Source: a bacterium (GTDB lineage Bacteria > Bdellovibrionota_C > UBA2361 > OMII01). Taken from it: a stretch of 8,758 bases of DNA. Below, piece by piece: positions 1 to 6,472 of the stretch (positions are counted from its first letter, which is position 1; each line of letters begins with the position of its first letter). The notes under the pieces were generated by a model that saw nothing but the letters and a program-made list of their open reading frames with translations, did no database searches and was not told the DNA's origin. The stretch spans positions 1-8,758 of the forward strand of contig JAFMIS010000090.1 in NCBI GenBank assembly GCA_017853915.1, given 5' to 3'. A program made the translations under genes and the position numbers.

Positions 1-584
1 CAAGTGATGCCCTTGAGCCACACATCGACGCGCGCACTATGGAGATTCATCACGGCAAACACCACGCCACCTACGTGACCAATCTTAACAACGCTCTTAA
101 AGATCAACCTCAATTGGCCTCCAAAGGCTTGGAGGAGATCCTAGGTCACCTCGACACTGTACCGGAGGCGATCCGCGTCGCCGTCAGAAATAACGGTGGC
201 GGACATTGGAATCATGACTTCTTTTGGAAACTTCTGACTCCGGGTGGTAGCGACGCTCCACAAGGGGCATTAGCGAAAGCACTTGAAGCCGCCTTTGGCG
301 ATTTTGACGAGTTCAAAGCGAAGTTCAAGAACGCCGGCTTGGGCCGCTTCGGATCCGGCTGGGCATGGCTCGTGGCGAATCGAGATGGTTCGTTGGCGAT
401 TTACTCGACCCCGAATCAGGACAATCCGCTCATGGAGGGCAAATATGCCATCCTGGGTGTTGATGTGTGGGAACACGCATACTACCTCAACTATCAGAAT
501 CGACGCGCTGACTACCTTGAGGCGCTTTGGAATGTGTTGAACTGGGACGTTGTAGCGGAACACTACGCCAAGCGCCCTCAGTAG
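1..584 (+). CDS. sodA: Superoxide dismutase, Fe/Mn family, probably Mn-type (5' partial)
   Basis: The enzyme converts superoxide to oxygen and hydrogen peroxide, normally in the cytoplasm as a dimer or tetramer. The reading frame is open from base 3 (S-D-A-L-E-P-H-I-D-A-R-T) into the ATG at 39, which is the conserved internal Met of the TMEIHHGKHH motif. The true start therefore lies about 10 codons left of the window. All four metal ligands are visible: the first His of HHGKHH (codon 48-50), the His of WNHDFFW (213-215), and Asp and His of DVWEHAYY (462-464 and 474-476). The GGGHWNH motif and the Gln in TPNQDNPL (the Mn-type position, Gln146 in E. coli SodA numbering) point to manganese, although metal use cannot be settled from sequence. 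The C-terminus (NVLNWDVVAEHY) is complete, so the visible protein is full length apart from its extreme N-terminus. The 341-bp gap behind it shows no clear T-tailed terminator. Confidence 0.96.
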   Translation, partial: SDALEPHIDARTMEIHHGKHHATYVTNLNNALKDQPQLASKGLEEILGHLDTVPEAIRVAVRNNGGGHWNHDFFWKLLTPGGSDAPQGALAKALEAAFGDFDEFKAKFKNAGLGRFGSGWAWLVANRDGSLAIYSTPNQDNPLMEGKYAILGVDVWEHAYYLNYQNRRADYLEALWNVLNWDVVAEHYAKRPQ

Positions 585-682
585 AGGTGCCCTGCACTAC
601 GAAGGGGTGCTTGAGGGGACAAAGTCCGAATGATGGGGTTCGACCATAGCGAGAAATGCCCTCTGAAGCGGCAAGCAACGCC

Positions 683-713
683 CATCAATATAAGTAGGAC
701 AATAATATTGATG
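683..713. repeat. AT-rich inverted repeat, 9-bp arms
   Basis: CATCAATAT (683-691) and its exact reverse complement ATATTGATG (705-713) are separated by 13 nt. The right arm belongs to the left flank of hairpin repeat copy 1. A related sequence, AATATTAATG, sits at the same place in copy 2 (831-840). It could be a protein-binding palindrome or part of the repeat unit. Confidence 0.5.
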
Positions 714-753
714 CTGATTTCAACATTGCGGCGCCCGACCCGGGCGCCCTCCA
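704..753. repeat. GC-rich hairpin repeat, copy 1
   Basis: Bases 725-753 are identical over 29 nt to 852-880. The preceding 21 bases align without a gap to those before copy 2 but are more diverged, giving about 43 of 50 matches for 704-753 against 831-880. The core folds as GGCGCCCG-ACC-CGGGCGCC (730-748), a perfect 8-bp stem with a 3-nt loop. The offset between copies is 127 bp. No T-run follows on either strand, so it resembles a small intergenic palindromic (REP-like) repeat more than a terminator. Confidence 0.75.
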
Positions 754-791
754 ACAAATAATCGGCACTATGATATGGCGCGCCCTGCGAT

Positions 792-810
792 GCCGCCCTT
801 GGAGGGCGGC
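792..810. repeat. Hairpin and inverted partial copy of the GC-rich repeat
   Basis: GCCGCCC-TTGGA-GGGCGGC forms a 7-bp stem with a 5-nt loop. Read on the minus strand, this segment contains CGCCCTCCAA, the same sequence as the right edge of repeat copy 1 (745-754). It therefore looks like a third, inverted and partial repeat copy lying between the two direct copies. Confidence 0.6.
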
Positions 811-830
811 CGGATATAACGTGAACAAGA

Positions 831-880
831 AATATTAATGGCGATCGCGATATTGCGGCGCCCGACCCGGGCGCCCTCCA
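831..880. repeat. GC-rich hairpin repeat, copy 2
   Basis: The last 29 bases (852-880) are identical to 725-753, with the same 8-bp stem and ACC loop at 857-875. The left part (831-851) is AT-rich then degenerate; AATATTAATG differs by one base from AATATTGATG in copy 1. The unit ends about 45 bp from the stop codon of the minus-strand DUF445 gene, so it may be transcribed as part of that mRNA's 3' end. Confidence 0.75.
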
Positions 881-892
881 GCTTCACACCGA

Positions 893-935
893 CGGAGAGT
901 CTCCGCTAGTTTTGTCGTGCGATGATTAGCGGAGA
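893..935. other. Alternative hairpins at the 3' end of the DUF445 gene
   Basis: TCTCCGCT (900-907) pairs exactly with AGCGGAGA (928-935) across the DUF445 stop codon (8-bp stem, 20-nt loop). The same TCTCCG (900-905) also pairs with CGGAGA (893-898) in a tight 6-bp palindrome around G899. The two folds exclude each other. Neither is followed by a T-run on the minus strand, so a terminator is possible but not shown. Confidence 0.45.
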
Positions 936-2257
936 AGATAGGCGCTCGCTCCATACAAGGCCAACCCTACCAATCCTCCGACTATGGTCCCGTTGACCCG
1001 AATATACTGCAGATCGTCCCCGACTTGCTCTTCAAGCTTTGCCACGAGGGTCTTTGAATCCCAGCTCTCTATCGTCTTGGCGATTAAATCAGCGACGTAG
1101 GTACTCTCCTTCCCCACGAGGGTGCTCAACATCCCCCGAATAATCCGATTGAGCTTGTGCTGTAACCGTGGAGAATCGGCGACGGTATCTACCACATTCT
1201 GGAGAGCTCTCTGCAGCGCCTGCACGATAAGGGAGTCTCGTTTTGATACGTCCGCGTCGATCGCGCTCAACAGGTCGTCACGCAATGAGCCAACATAGGC
1301 CCGAAAGCCCTCGCTCGCCAGAACCACCCGTTTTAATTCCTCACCCCTAGCGCGCAGATCTGGAGAGCTCTCTAGTTTAATAATCACGTTGTACAGCGAC
1401 TCAAGAAGCCTCTTTCTGAATTCGTGCTGCTTATTCGCCAGAGCATCGCCGAATGTCTGCTCAGTCTTCGCCGCGATAGCATCGAAGATCTTACGATCCA
1501 CGAACTCAGGAACGAACCAAGGGCTCGCCTGGCGCAACTGCTCCCGAAACCAGAGACGATGCGAGCGAAAGAATTCCTGTAGCTGCTGAAGAACCTCATC
1601 AAGCAGAACTTCGTGCATCTGATTGGAGGTCAACGCCCGCAAAACTTTCGCGGAAGCGCGTGCTAGGTCAGTTTTTCGAACCAGTTCCTCGACCTGAGAA
1701 TTCAGAAAAACTTTAATATCATCGTCGTGCAGGACCTGCACACCTTGCGGTATAAGGGCTCTGACCTTCGCTACTATTCGCTCTCGATTGGCGGCATTTC
1801 GCAAAAATCGCGCTATGGTGCCAGAGATATTCACTACCTGACCCTCAAGAACCTCGGCCGTGAGAAAATTCCTCTGCACAAAGAGCCCAAGGCTTTTCCC
1901 GATCCTCACCTTGTTATTTGGGATTATTCCGGTATGCGGGATGGGCAATCCGAGAGGTCGCCTAAATAATGCGGTCACTGCGAACCAATCGGCGAGGGCG
2001 CCGACGAGCGCGGCCTCAGAGAAAGCGCGCACGACTCGAACCCACTCTCCTTGATCCAAGAACCGACACGACAAGCAGAACGTGGCAGCCATCGCTACCA
2101 ACAAGAGTGTCGCTACCCACCACATGCGAGAGATGCGTGATGATGTCACATGGGGCGCTCTCTCATTATCAGCGCTGCTTCGGATAGCGACGACTCGACC
2201 CTCAGTTATGGCATCGTCACTAGTATCACATTGGTTACTCGGAGCCGCCTGACCCAT
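926..2257 (-). CDS. DUF445 (YjiN-like) inner-membrane protein
   Basis: This 443-residue protein belongs to the DUF445 family, whose biochemical role is not established as far as I know. A charged N-terminal tail of about 45 residues precedes a transmembrane helix (about 46-63). The family's best-conserved stretch follows at about 79-126: EAALVGALADWFAVTALFRR, then PLGLPIPHTGIIPNNK and RIGKSLG. A long charged helical middle region follows, and a final hydrophobic helix (about 418-443) ends at the C-terminus, so both ends appear membrane-anchored with the helical body between them. The ATG at 2257 has a GAGGT Shine-Dalgarno (2262-2266) four bases upstream; a start at Met45, right at the helix, is possible but lacks that support. 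It stands alone, 304 bp from the next minus-strand gene, and that gap contains repeats that could form its control region. Confidence 0.9.
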   Translation of the reverse strand: MGQAAPSNQCDTSDDAITEGRVVAIRSSADNERAPHVTSSRISRMWWVATLLLVAMAATFCLSCRFLDQGEWVRVVRAFSEAALVGALADWFAVTALFRRPLGLPIPHTGIIPNNKVRIGKSLGLFVQRNFLTAEVLEGQVVNISGTIARFLRNAANRERIVAKVRALIPQGVQVLHDDDIKVFLNSQVEELVRKTDLARASAKVLRALTSNQMHEVLLDEVLQQLQEFFRSHRLWFREQLRQASPWFVPEFVDRKIFDAIAAKTEQTFGDALANKQHEFRKRLLESLYNVIIKLESSPDLRARGEELKRVVLASEGFRAYVGSLRDDLLSAIDADVSKRDSLIVQALQRALQNVVDTVADSPRLQHKLNRIIRGMLSTLVGKESTYVADLIAKTIESWDSKTLVAKLEEQVGDDLQYIRVNGTIVGGLVGLALYGASAYLLR

Positions 2258-2323
2258 TGTTACCTCGTATTAATCCCAGATGTACGCCTGTAAGGACCGC
2301 AGAGCCCGGAGCCAGCGCCTCAA

Positions 2324-2329
2324 AATATA
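2324..2329 (-). promoter_or_regulatory. Possible -10 element of the DUF445 gene
   Basis: On the minus strand this reads TATATT, one mismatch from TATAAT, and would give a leader of about 60 nt before the ATG at 2257. I find no good -35 hexamer 16-18 bp upstream. That space is taken by the inverted repeat starting at 2331, which would fit an activator- or repressor-dependent promoter. This is weak evidence. Confidence 0.25.
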
Positions 2330-2330
2330 G

Positions 2331-2396
2331 CGTTTTCCAAAAGCCCATCGCGAAAGCCCCTCGTGAAATCCCGTCTTTTGAAAAACGTGCGGGATT
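2331..2396. repeat. Nested inverted and direct repeats upstream of the DUF445 gene
   Basis: There are three overlapping symmetries. CGTTTTCCAAAAG (2331-2343) is complementary, with one mismatch, to CTTTTGAAAAACG (2375-2387). AATCCCG (2367-2373) is exactly complementary to CGGGATT (2390-2396). A 13-nt unit occurs twice in tandem, GCCCATCGCGAAA (2343-2355) and GCCCCTCGTGAAA (2356-2368), differing at two bases. The block abuts the candidate -10 element, where an operator would lie. Confidence 0.5.
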
Positions 2397-2446
2397 CGCG
2401 CAGGCGAATCAAAACAATAACCTAGAGTGATTTACGACAAAAGCCT

Positions 2447-2463
2447 TGCCAGTTTCACTGGCA
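2447..2463 (-). terminator. Candidate weak terminator behind the 2562-4376 gene
   Basis: TGCCAGT and ACTGGCA form a perfect 7-bp stem with a 3-nt loop (GAA on the minus strand). Reading the minus strand, the stem is followed by AGGC and then four Ts. It lies about 100 nt past the stop of the minus-strand gene, in the correct orientation. The T-run is short and offset, so efficiency is doubtful. Confidence 0.35.
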
Positions 2464-2561
2464 CGGACTTGCGCGCATCACTACAGTACCTCAGTTGCCC
2501 CGTAGATTCACCTAAAATACCAGCAGTAGGCGCCAGTCAACAGCACACTGAACGCGGGGGA

Positions 2562-4376
2562 CTACCCAGCCTGTGGCGCTTTGAAATACGGGGAAAAAGC
2601 TGGCGCATACACCACCACACCACCGTCATCATATATTTTTGAGAAAAGGTCTGGACGAGCGTCAAAGTTACTCAAGCGCGTTACTACTCCTGCTGTAGCG
2701 GCATGAGACGTGCCCTGGGTAACAAAAAGCGGCAGTTCGTATCGCATCATGCCATCATAGGCCTCTTTAGGATCCAGCGCCGAACACAAAGTTACCCCAG
2801 AATCTGGCTTTAGGCTTCCAGCAGGCTCGGCAAAAGTCGGCAACCCTGCCCGAGCCGCTACTCCTCGAGCCCCTGGGTCGTCACACGACTCAAGCACAAC
2901 TGGAGCTGCCGCTATATTTTGATCCAACCATTTTACAAACGCCTCGCTACCAGCAGAAGGAGCGGCAAAACTTGATGAGGCCGGCGCAGCTTCATTCAAT
3001 GCCTTTTGCACATATGCGAACGGCACAACCAACAACAACGCGCCAACGAGGGCTCGGGCCGGCACTCGAGAGAGCCCTACAAGCACTGAATATAAGAGCG
3101 AACCAACAATCCCTCCAAACAACAGAGGCGCCGCTTTAAACGCCAACTCGCTCGGCACAGCAGCCGCTCTCAACCCTAGACTAACAATGCATGTGCCGAC
3201 GTGAGACCATGGCAACCCCTCGCCTGGCCGAAAGACATCGCGAAACGGAACATCGCTGACCCGCATGCAGTATCGCATATAGGCTGCCTGTGCCCCGCCT
3301 TGCAATTCAAAGAAGTTGGTATCCTGCCATCGGATACCAGCCACCACCACCGCGCCACCGAACGTCGCGGCTACAACCCACACACCATGCGCTGCCACTA
3401 TATTGAAAAAATTTTTTCGCACATCGGCTCGCAGAACAAGTCGCGACAACGCCACAAGCCCAAGGACTCCTACCACATACCGCGCCGCGGCCTCGCTAAA
3501 TGGCAATAGCCCCAACCAAGCGCTCCCCCAACACACGCCGAATAGACCAAGAAGACCTACACCTCCAGCAAACCCAAGCCCCCCATCAGGCAGTCGCGCG
3601 CAACGACATCCCCGCAAAATCGCGCCAATGACTCCAAGCGCGACCAACAGACTGATTAATCGAACATAACCATTCCACTCGGGATTCCACAGCCGCTTCG
3701 ACGGCGCCCAGCCCCCCTGGTCCATCAACAACATCTCATCCATGGAGGGAAGTGGCCCGCTCTCAGCGGCGCTCTGAATGCGAATCATCATCTCCTCTGG
3801 CAAGAGATGCTCCACATTTTTAAACACCACCACTTTGGGATGATCGTACACCGAGAAACTTTCATCGGCCAAATCGTCATTGAACTCAAAGCCTACAAGA
3901 GAGGGTCTATTCTTGAACGTCTTTTCAAGCTTGAATCCCAGCTTCTCTGCCCATAAAAGCTGCAGCAGCGCCGTTGTCCGCGGATACTCCAGGGGGATTC
4001 GGGGAATCGAATCCACCGCGCGTGGCGTGGCGAACGTTATGTAATCGGCCGAACTAATTTTGCGCAGTAATAGCTGGAGGTTCGGGGATGTATCCTGCTC
4101 GTACACTCCTAGCTCGAACTCTCGCCCCTCCATTTTGTACACCGACGGCGATCTAGGGTAATCGGGAATGCTGCGCGGGACCTTATCATCCCAATGCGGC
4201 GACACGATGCGACTCCCTGCTGGTACATGGTCCAAGATCCAGCGTGAGGAGATGTCATACGGATGCTGTACAAAGTAGAGGCGTACGAACGCTACGGCGT
4301 AGAACAAGCTGTAACTCACAACTCCAAACAGGATTACAGCCCCGCAATGACGCTTTAAAAATTGGACAATCTTCAT
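2562..4376 (-). CDS. Membrane protein: GT39-like C-terminal periplasmic domain fused to a shortened YYY (DUF2298-like) domain
   Basis: I place the start at the ATG at 4376 (604 residues). The frame stays open to an ATG at 4529, but those 51 extra residues are not membrane-like and would overlap the divergent gene. A short cytoplasmic head and one helix (about 12-30) precede a soluble domain (about 40-190) with SRWILDHVPAGS, HWDDKVP (61-67), SADYI, PRIPLEYPRT, LGF and DESFSVYDHPKVVVFKN (171-187). I know these as the C-terminal periplasmic domain of family-39-like GT-C glycosyltransferases. From about 229 (LWNPEWNGYVRL) a second module begins that resembles YYY/DUF2298 proteins: LPDGGLGFAGGVGLL, LGLLPF, then AFKAAPLLFGGIVGSLLY. 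Only one more helix (about 438-455) separates it from a final soluble part (478-590), far fewer than in full-length YYY proteins. The catalytic GT-C half is absent here and encoded divergently at 4497-5975. A role as its partner subunit in envelope glycosylation is my inference. Confidence 0.72.
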   Translation of the reverse strand: MKIVQFLKRHCGAVILFGVVSYSLFYAVAFVRLYFVQHPYDISSRWILDHVPAGSRIVSPHWDDKVPRSIPDYPRSPSVYKMEGREFELGVYEQDTSPNLQLLLRKISSADYITFATPRAVDSIPRIPLEYPRTTALLQLLWAEKLGFKLEKTFKNRPSLVGFEFNDDLADESFSVYDHPKVVVFKNVEHLLPEEMMIRIQSAAESGPLPSMDEMLLMDQGGWAPSKRLWNPEWNGYVRLISLLVALGVIGAILRGCRCARLPDGGLGFAGGVGLLGLFGVCWGSAWLGLLPFSEAAARYVVGVLGLVALSRLVLRADVRKNFFNIVAAHGVWVVAATFGGAVVVAGIRWQDTNFFELQGGAQAAYMRYCMRVSDVPFRDVFRPGEGLPWSHVGTCIVSLGLRAAAVPSELAFKAAPLLFGGIVGSLLYSVLVGLSRVPARALVGALLLVVPFAYVQKALNEAAPASSSFAAPSAGSEAFVKWLDQNIAAAPVVLESCDDPGARGVAARAGLPTFAEPAGSLKPDSGVTLCSALDPKEAYDGMMRYELPLFVTQGTSHAATAGVVTRLSNFDARPDLFSKIYDDGGVVVYAPAFSPYFKAPQAG

Positions 4377-4496
4377 GGCCCCTATAATCGAATGTTCCGG
4401 CGAGTTTGGCGAGCCCAGATCTATGCCCACCAACTGCCCCACACGGTGCCCTAAAAGGTGGTTGTCCGGGCTACCGCGACCGAGTACCTTTAGCTC
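4377..4496. promoter_or_regulatory. Divergent promoter region between the two glycosyltransferase halves
   Basis: These 120 bp separate the start codons at 4376 (minus) and 4497 (plus). A perfect TATAAT on the plus strand (4383-4388) has TGGACA (4363-4368, 5 of 6 to TTGACA) upstream, but only 14 bp apart, shorter than normal. It would give a leader of about 100 nt for the plus gene. On the minus strand AGGGG lies just two bases before the ATG at 4376. A TAG at 4491-4493, in frame with the plus gene, excludes any longer plus-strand start. Confidence 0.35.
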
Positions 4497-5975
4497 ATGG
4501 AGACCCCCTCGCACCGAGATAAACGCCACTGGCTACTTTCGCCACGCTTGGACATTACCATCCTAACCCTCATCGTAGTCCTCGGCCTTGGGTTACGCTT
4601 GTGTGGGCTCAACCACGCTCTCGGCACCCATCCTGATGAGCGGCACATGGTGCAGGTAACGTCGACCCTGGAATCAAACAAGATGAACCCCAAGTCTTTC
4701 GCCTACGGCAGCTTCTCATTCTACGCGGCATGGGCATTCTCCAAGGCACTCAAGCCGTTCTGGCCTCAAGCCACCACCTACGATGGATTGTTCACCTCTG
4801 GTCGATTGTTTTGCATCCTGATGGGAACGCTCGCTATCCCCTTGGCATACTATCTCGGATTGTTGGTCTACAAACGCTCACTGGTAGGACTGGTAGCAGC
4901 CGCATTTCTGGCCCTGAACGTCTTTCACATCCAGCTCTCTCGCTTCTTCACCAGCGACGTCACCCTTACTACGCTCTGCCTGATATCTATTATCGCCTTG
5001 GTGAAGGCTCATCAGAACAACACACTCCGCTCGCATCTGATTTTTGGGGCGTGCGCCGGGCTCGCGACCGCCACAAAGATTAGCTCGGCCTTCCTTTTTG
5101 CTCCCCTGGCGCTGGTTGTGTTGATATCAACCCTTCGAGACTGGCTCCCGTACAACAACTGGCAGCGCCCTCTTCGAGCCATGGGCATTGTACTTGGCTG
5201 GATAGTGGCGATGGTAATCGTTCTGAAGCTCATCTACTGGAAGGGCTATCCTCGCGTCTTGGGGTATCGATTGAACGAGGGCCCATGCCTCATACCGTTG
5301 GCGGTGCCGTTTCTAGCTCTCATCAGCTACTCAATACGACGAGTTTCAATGCCGCTCTCAAATCTCTTTGCAAGTTTAAGTCTCGGGGTACTTGTGTTCA
5401 CCCTGGCAGAACCGTATGCCATTTTGGACTTCCAGACCTTTCAGAGACACACCCAAGAGCAAACCAGCATGGTGCGCGGATATTGGAGGCCGCCGTATAC
5501 CATCCAGTACGCACACACCCTGCCGTACCTCTATCACTTACATCAGATGCTCTGGTACACGATGGGCTGGCCCCTCTTTCTCGTAGCGCTGGTGGGAGTT
5601 CTTGTAGCGACCGCGCGCACAGTGATTGAGTCTATTGATAAGGTTCTGCGACAGGAATTTCTAACGAGGCCACTCAGCGCGGAGATCATTCCGCTGACTT
5701 TTCTCGTCGTCTTTTTTGTGATGACCGCTCATTTCCAGGTGAAATTTCCCCGTTATCTCTTGCCCCTATATCCCCTAAGTTTTGTTTTCGGAGCAGCTCT
5801 CTTCGCCAACTCAATTCGGCTTACCTATGGGCTCAAACGGGCCCCCCAACCTAGCCCCGCTATCGGAGCCGCCCCTAGCTCTCCAGAAGACACGCCAACC
5901 CCCTCACAGCAGAACGTGGAAATCCCCACCCCTGCTAGCACAACAACTACGAATTCCTCCGAATCAGACTCCTAA
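4497..5975 (+). CDS. GT-C fold glycosyltransferase, family 39-like, catalytic membrane half
   Basis: This multi-pass inner-membrane protein of 492 residues should transfer a sugar from a polyprenyl-phosphate carrier to an acceptor at the periplasmic face. The first helix (about 19-37) is followed by the catalytic loop GTHPDERH, with Asp47-Glu48 as the expected acidic pair. A second conserved loop, HIQLSRFFTSD, spans 144-154. Helices continue through about 440. Other family landmarks are AEPYAILDF (304-312), MVRGYWRPPYTIQYA (325-339), PYLYHLHQ, MGWPL and KFPRYLLPLYPL (416-427). Relatives continue with one more helix and a large periplasmic domain. Here the chain instead ends in a Pro/Ser/Thr-rich tail (about 450-492), and the missing parts lie on the divergent minus-strand gene. 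The ATG at 4497 follows an in-frame stop (4491) and has no clear Shine-Dalgarno. A DUF5658 gene follows after 65 bp on the same strand. The family is confident; donor and acceptor are unknown. Confidence 0.85.
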   Translation: METPSHRDKRHWLLSPRLDITILTLIVVLGLGLRLCGLNHALGTHPDERHMVQVTSTLESNKMNPKSFAYGSFSFYAAWAFSKALKPFWPQATTYDGLFTSGRLFCILMGTLAIPLAYYLGLLVYKRSLVGLVAAAFLALNVFHIQLSRFFTSDVTLTTLCLISIIALVKAHQNNTLRSHLIFGACAGLATATKISSAFLFAPLALVVLISTLRDWLPYNNWQRPLRAMGIVLGWIVAMVIVLKLIYWKGYPRVLGYRLNEGPCLIPLAVPFLALISYSIRRVSMPLSNLFASLSLGVLVFTLAEPYAILDFQTFQRHTQEQTSMVRGYWRPPYTIQYAHTLPYLYHLHQMLWYTMGWPLFLVALVGVLVATARTVIESIDKVLRQEFLTRPLSAEIIPLTFLVVFFVMTAHFQVKFPRYLLPLYPLSFVFGAALFANSIRLTYGLKRAPQPSPAIGAAPSSPEDTPTPSQQNVEIPTPASTTTTNSSESDS

Positions 5976-6040
5976 AACTCAAGAAATAGCCCGCTTCAAC
6001 CGATTCACCTTGAAATGGTGGGTCAGTAGCCAGGGAGTCC

Positions 6041-6472
6041 ATGCCGATCAAATTTGACATCGTACACGGAGAGACCGAACACATAGCTCTTGGGGGCTCC
6101 AGGTCTCGCAACCCTACCGTGCTGATGCGAGTGCATACCCCAAAGAAAACGCTCTCTCTATCAAAACGGGCCTTTTTGCTCGGAGCAACTCTCATCGTCT
6201 GTCAGATACTAGATGGCGTACTCACCTACTTTGGGCTGCGGCTACTCGGGTTCCAGGCGGAGGGCAACGGGTTGCTACGAAATCTCATCCAAATGTACGG
6301 AGCTATCCCGGCGCTCTTTGTGACCAAAATGGTGACCTTAATCAGTGTTGCGACACTGACCATCGCGGCTCATCGGCGAAAATGGATTCGACCGATTATC
6401 TTCTCACTGTGCGCGGTGTACATAATCTTGGCGATCGTGCCCTGGGTTTTAGTGCTCGTGCGGGAGATGTAA
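6041..6472 (+). CDS. DUF5658-like three-helix membrane protein
   Basis: This 143-residue protein has a hydrophilic head of about 40 residues and three predicted transmembrane helices (about 44-70, 86-109 and 117-140). The first helix carries QILDGVLTYFGL followed by AEGN (73-76), which matches the Asp-x3-Thr then Glu-x-Asn pattern I associate with DUF5658 proteins, whose function is unknown to me. AGGGAG (6032-6037) sits three bases before the ATG at 6041; the internal ATG at 6125, nearer the first helix, has no ribosome site. It lies 65 bp behind the glycosyltransferase gene on the same strand and may share its transcript. Its stop is only 20 bp from the stop of the convergent ABC permease gene, with no terminator visible between them. 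Confidence 0.75.
   Translation: MPIKFDIVHGETEHIALGGSRSRNPTVLMRVHTPKKTLSLSKRAFLLGATLIVCQILDGVLTYFGLRLLGFQAEGNGLLRNLIQMYGAIPALFVTKMVTLISVATLTIAAHRRKWIRPIIFSLCAVYIILAIVPWVLVLVREM

Larger units (their letters stand above)
585..925. other. Gene-free region with repeated hairpins between convergent sod and DUF445 genes
   Basis: I see no credible coding frame in these 341 bases between the convergent sod and DUF445 genes. The first 100 bases hold nothing I recognise. The rest holds two copies of a GC-rich hairpin repeat, an inverted partial copy between them, an AT-rich inverted repeat to the left, and overlapping hairpins near the DUF445 stop. None has a proper T-run, so no classical intrinsic terminator is called. 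The hairpins could still act as transcription or mRNA 3'-end barriers for either gene. Confidence 0.7.
2258..2561. other. Gene-free region between two minus-strand genes
   Basis: No convincing gene is present; the short frames here lack ribosome sites and family features. From right to left, following minus-strand transcription, it holds about 100 bases of unremarkable sequence behind the 2562-4376 gene, a terminator-like hairpin (2447-2463), a block of nested repeats (2331-2396), a weak -10-like hexamer (2324-2329), and about 60 bases of leader before the DUF445 start. Confidence 0.6.

Noticed and set aside
615..665. tRNA-like GGTTCGACC segment
   Set aside because: The surrounding bases give only a 4-bp arm, with no acceptor, D or anticodon stems at proper spacing.
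725..880. CRISPR array
   Set aside because: There are only two direct copies, the spacing is too long, and the unit is itself a strong hairpin with an inverted copy between.
1727..2187. Plus-strand open frames opposite the DUF445 gene
   Set aside because: They overlap each other in different frames, show no family features and are antisense shadows of a conserved coding region.
2427..2642. A 71-residue plus-strand frame at the end of the 2562-4376 gene
   Set aside because: It has no ribosome site or recognisable motif, and its second half is antisense to the real gene.
3201..3669. Two overlapping plus-strand open frames opposite the 2562-4376 gene
   Set aside because: They are rich in Pro, Thr, Arg and His as expected from reading a membrane-protein gene backwards, have no ribosome sites, and lie fully opposite a gene with recognised motifs.
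2562..5975. Glycosyltransferase split caused by a frameshift sequencing error
   Set aside because: The halves lie on opposite strands with separate starts, so a frameshift cannot produce it; a local misassembly (inverted segment) remains possible and would need read mapping across 4377-4496 to exclude.
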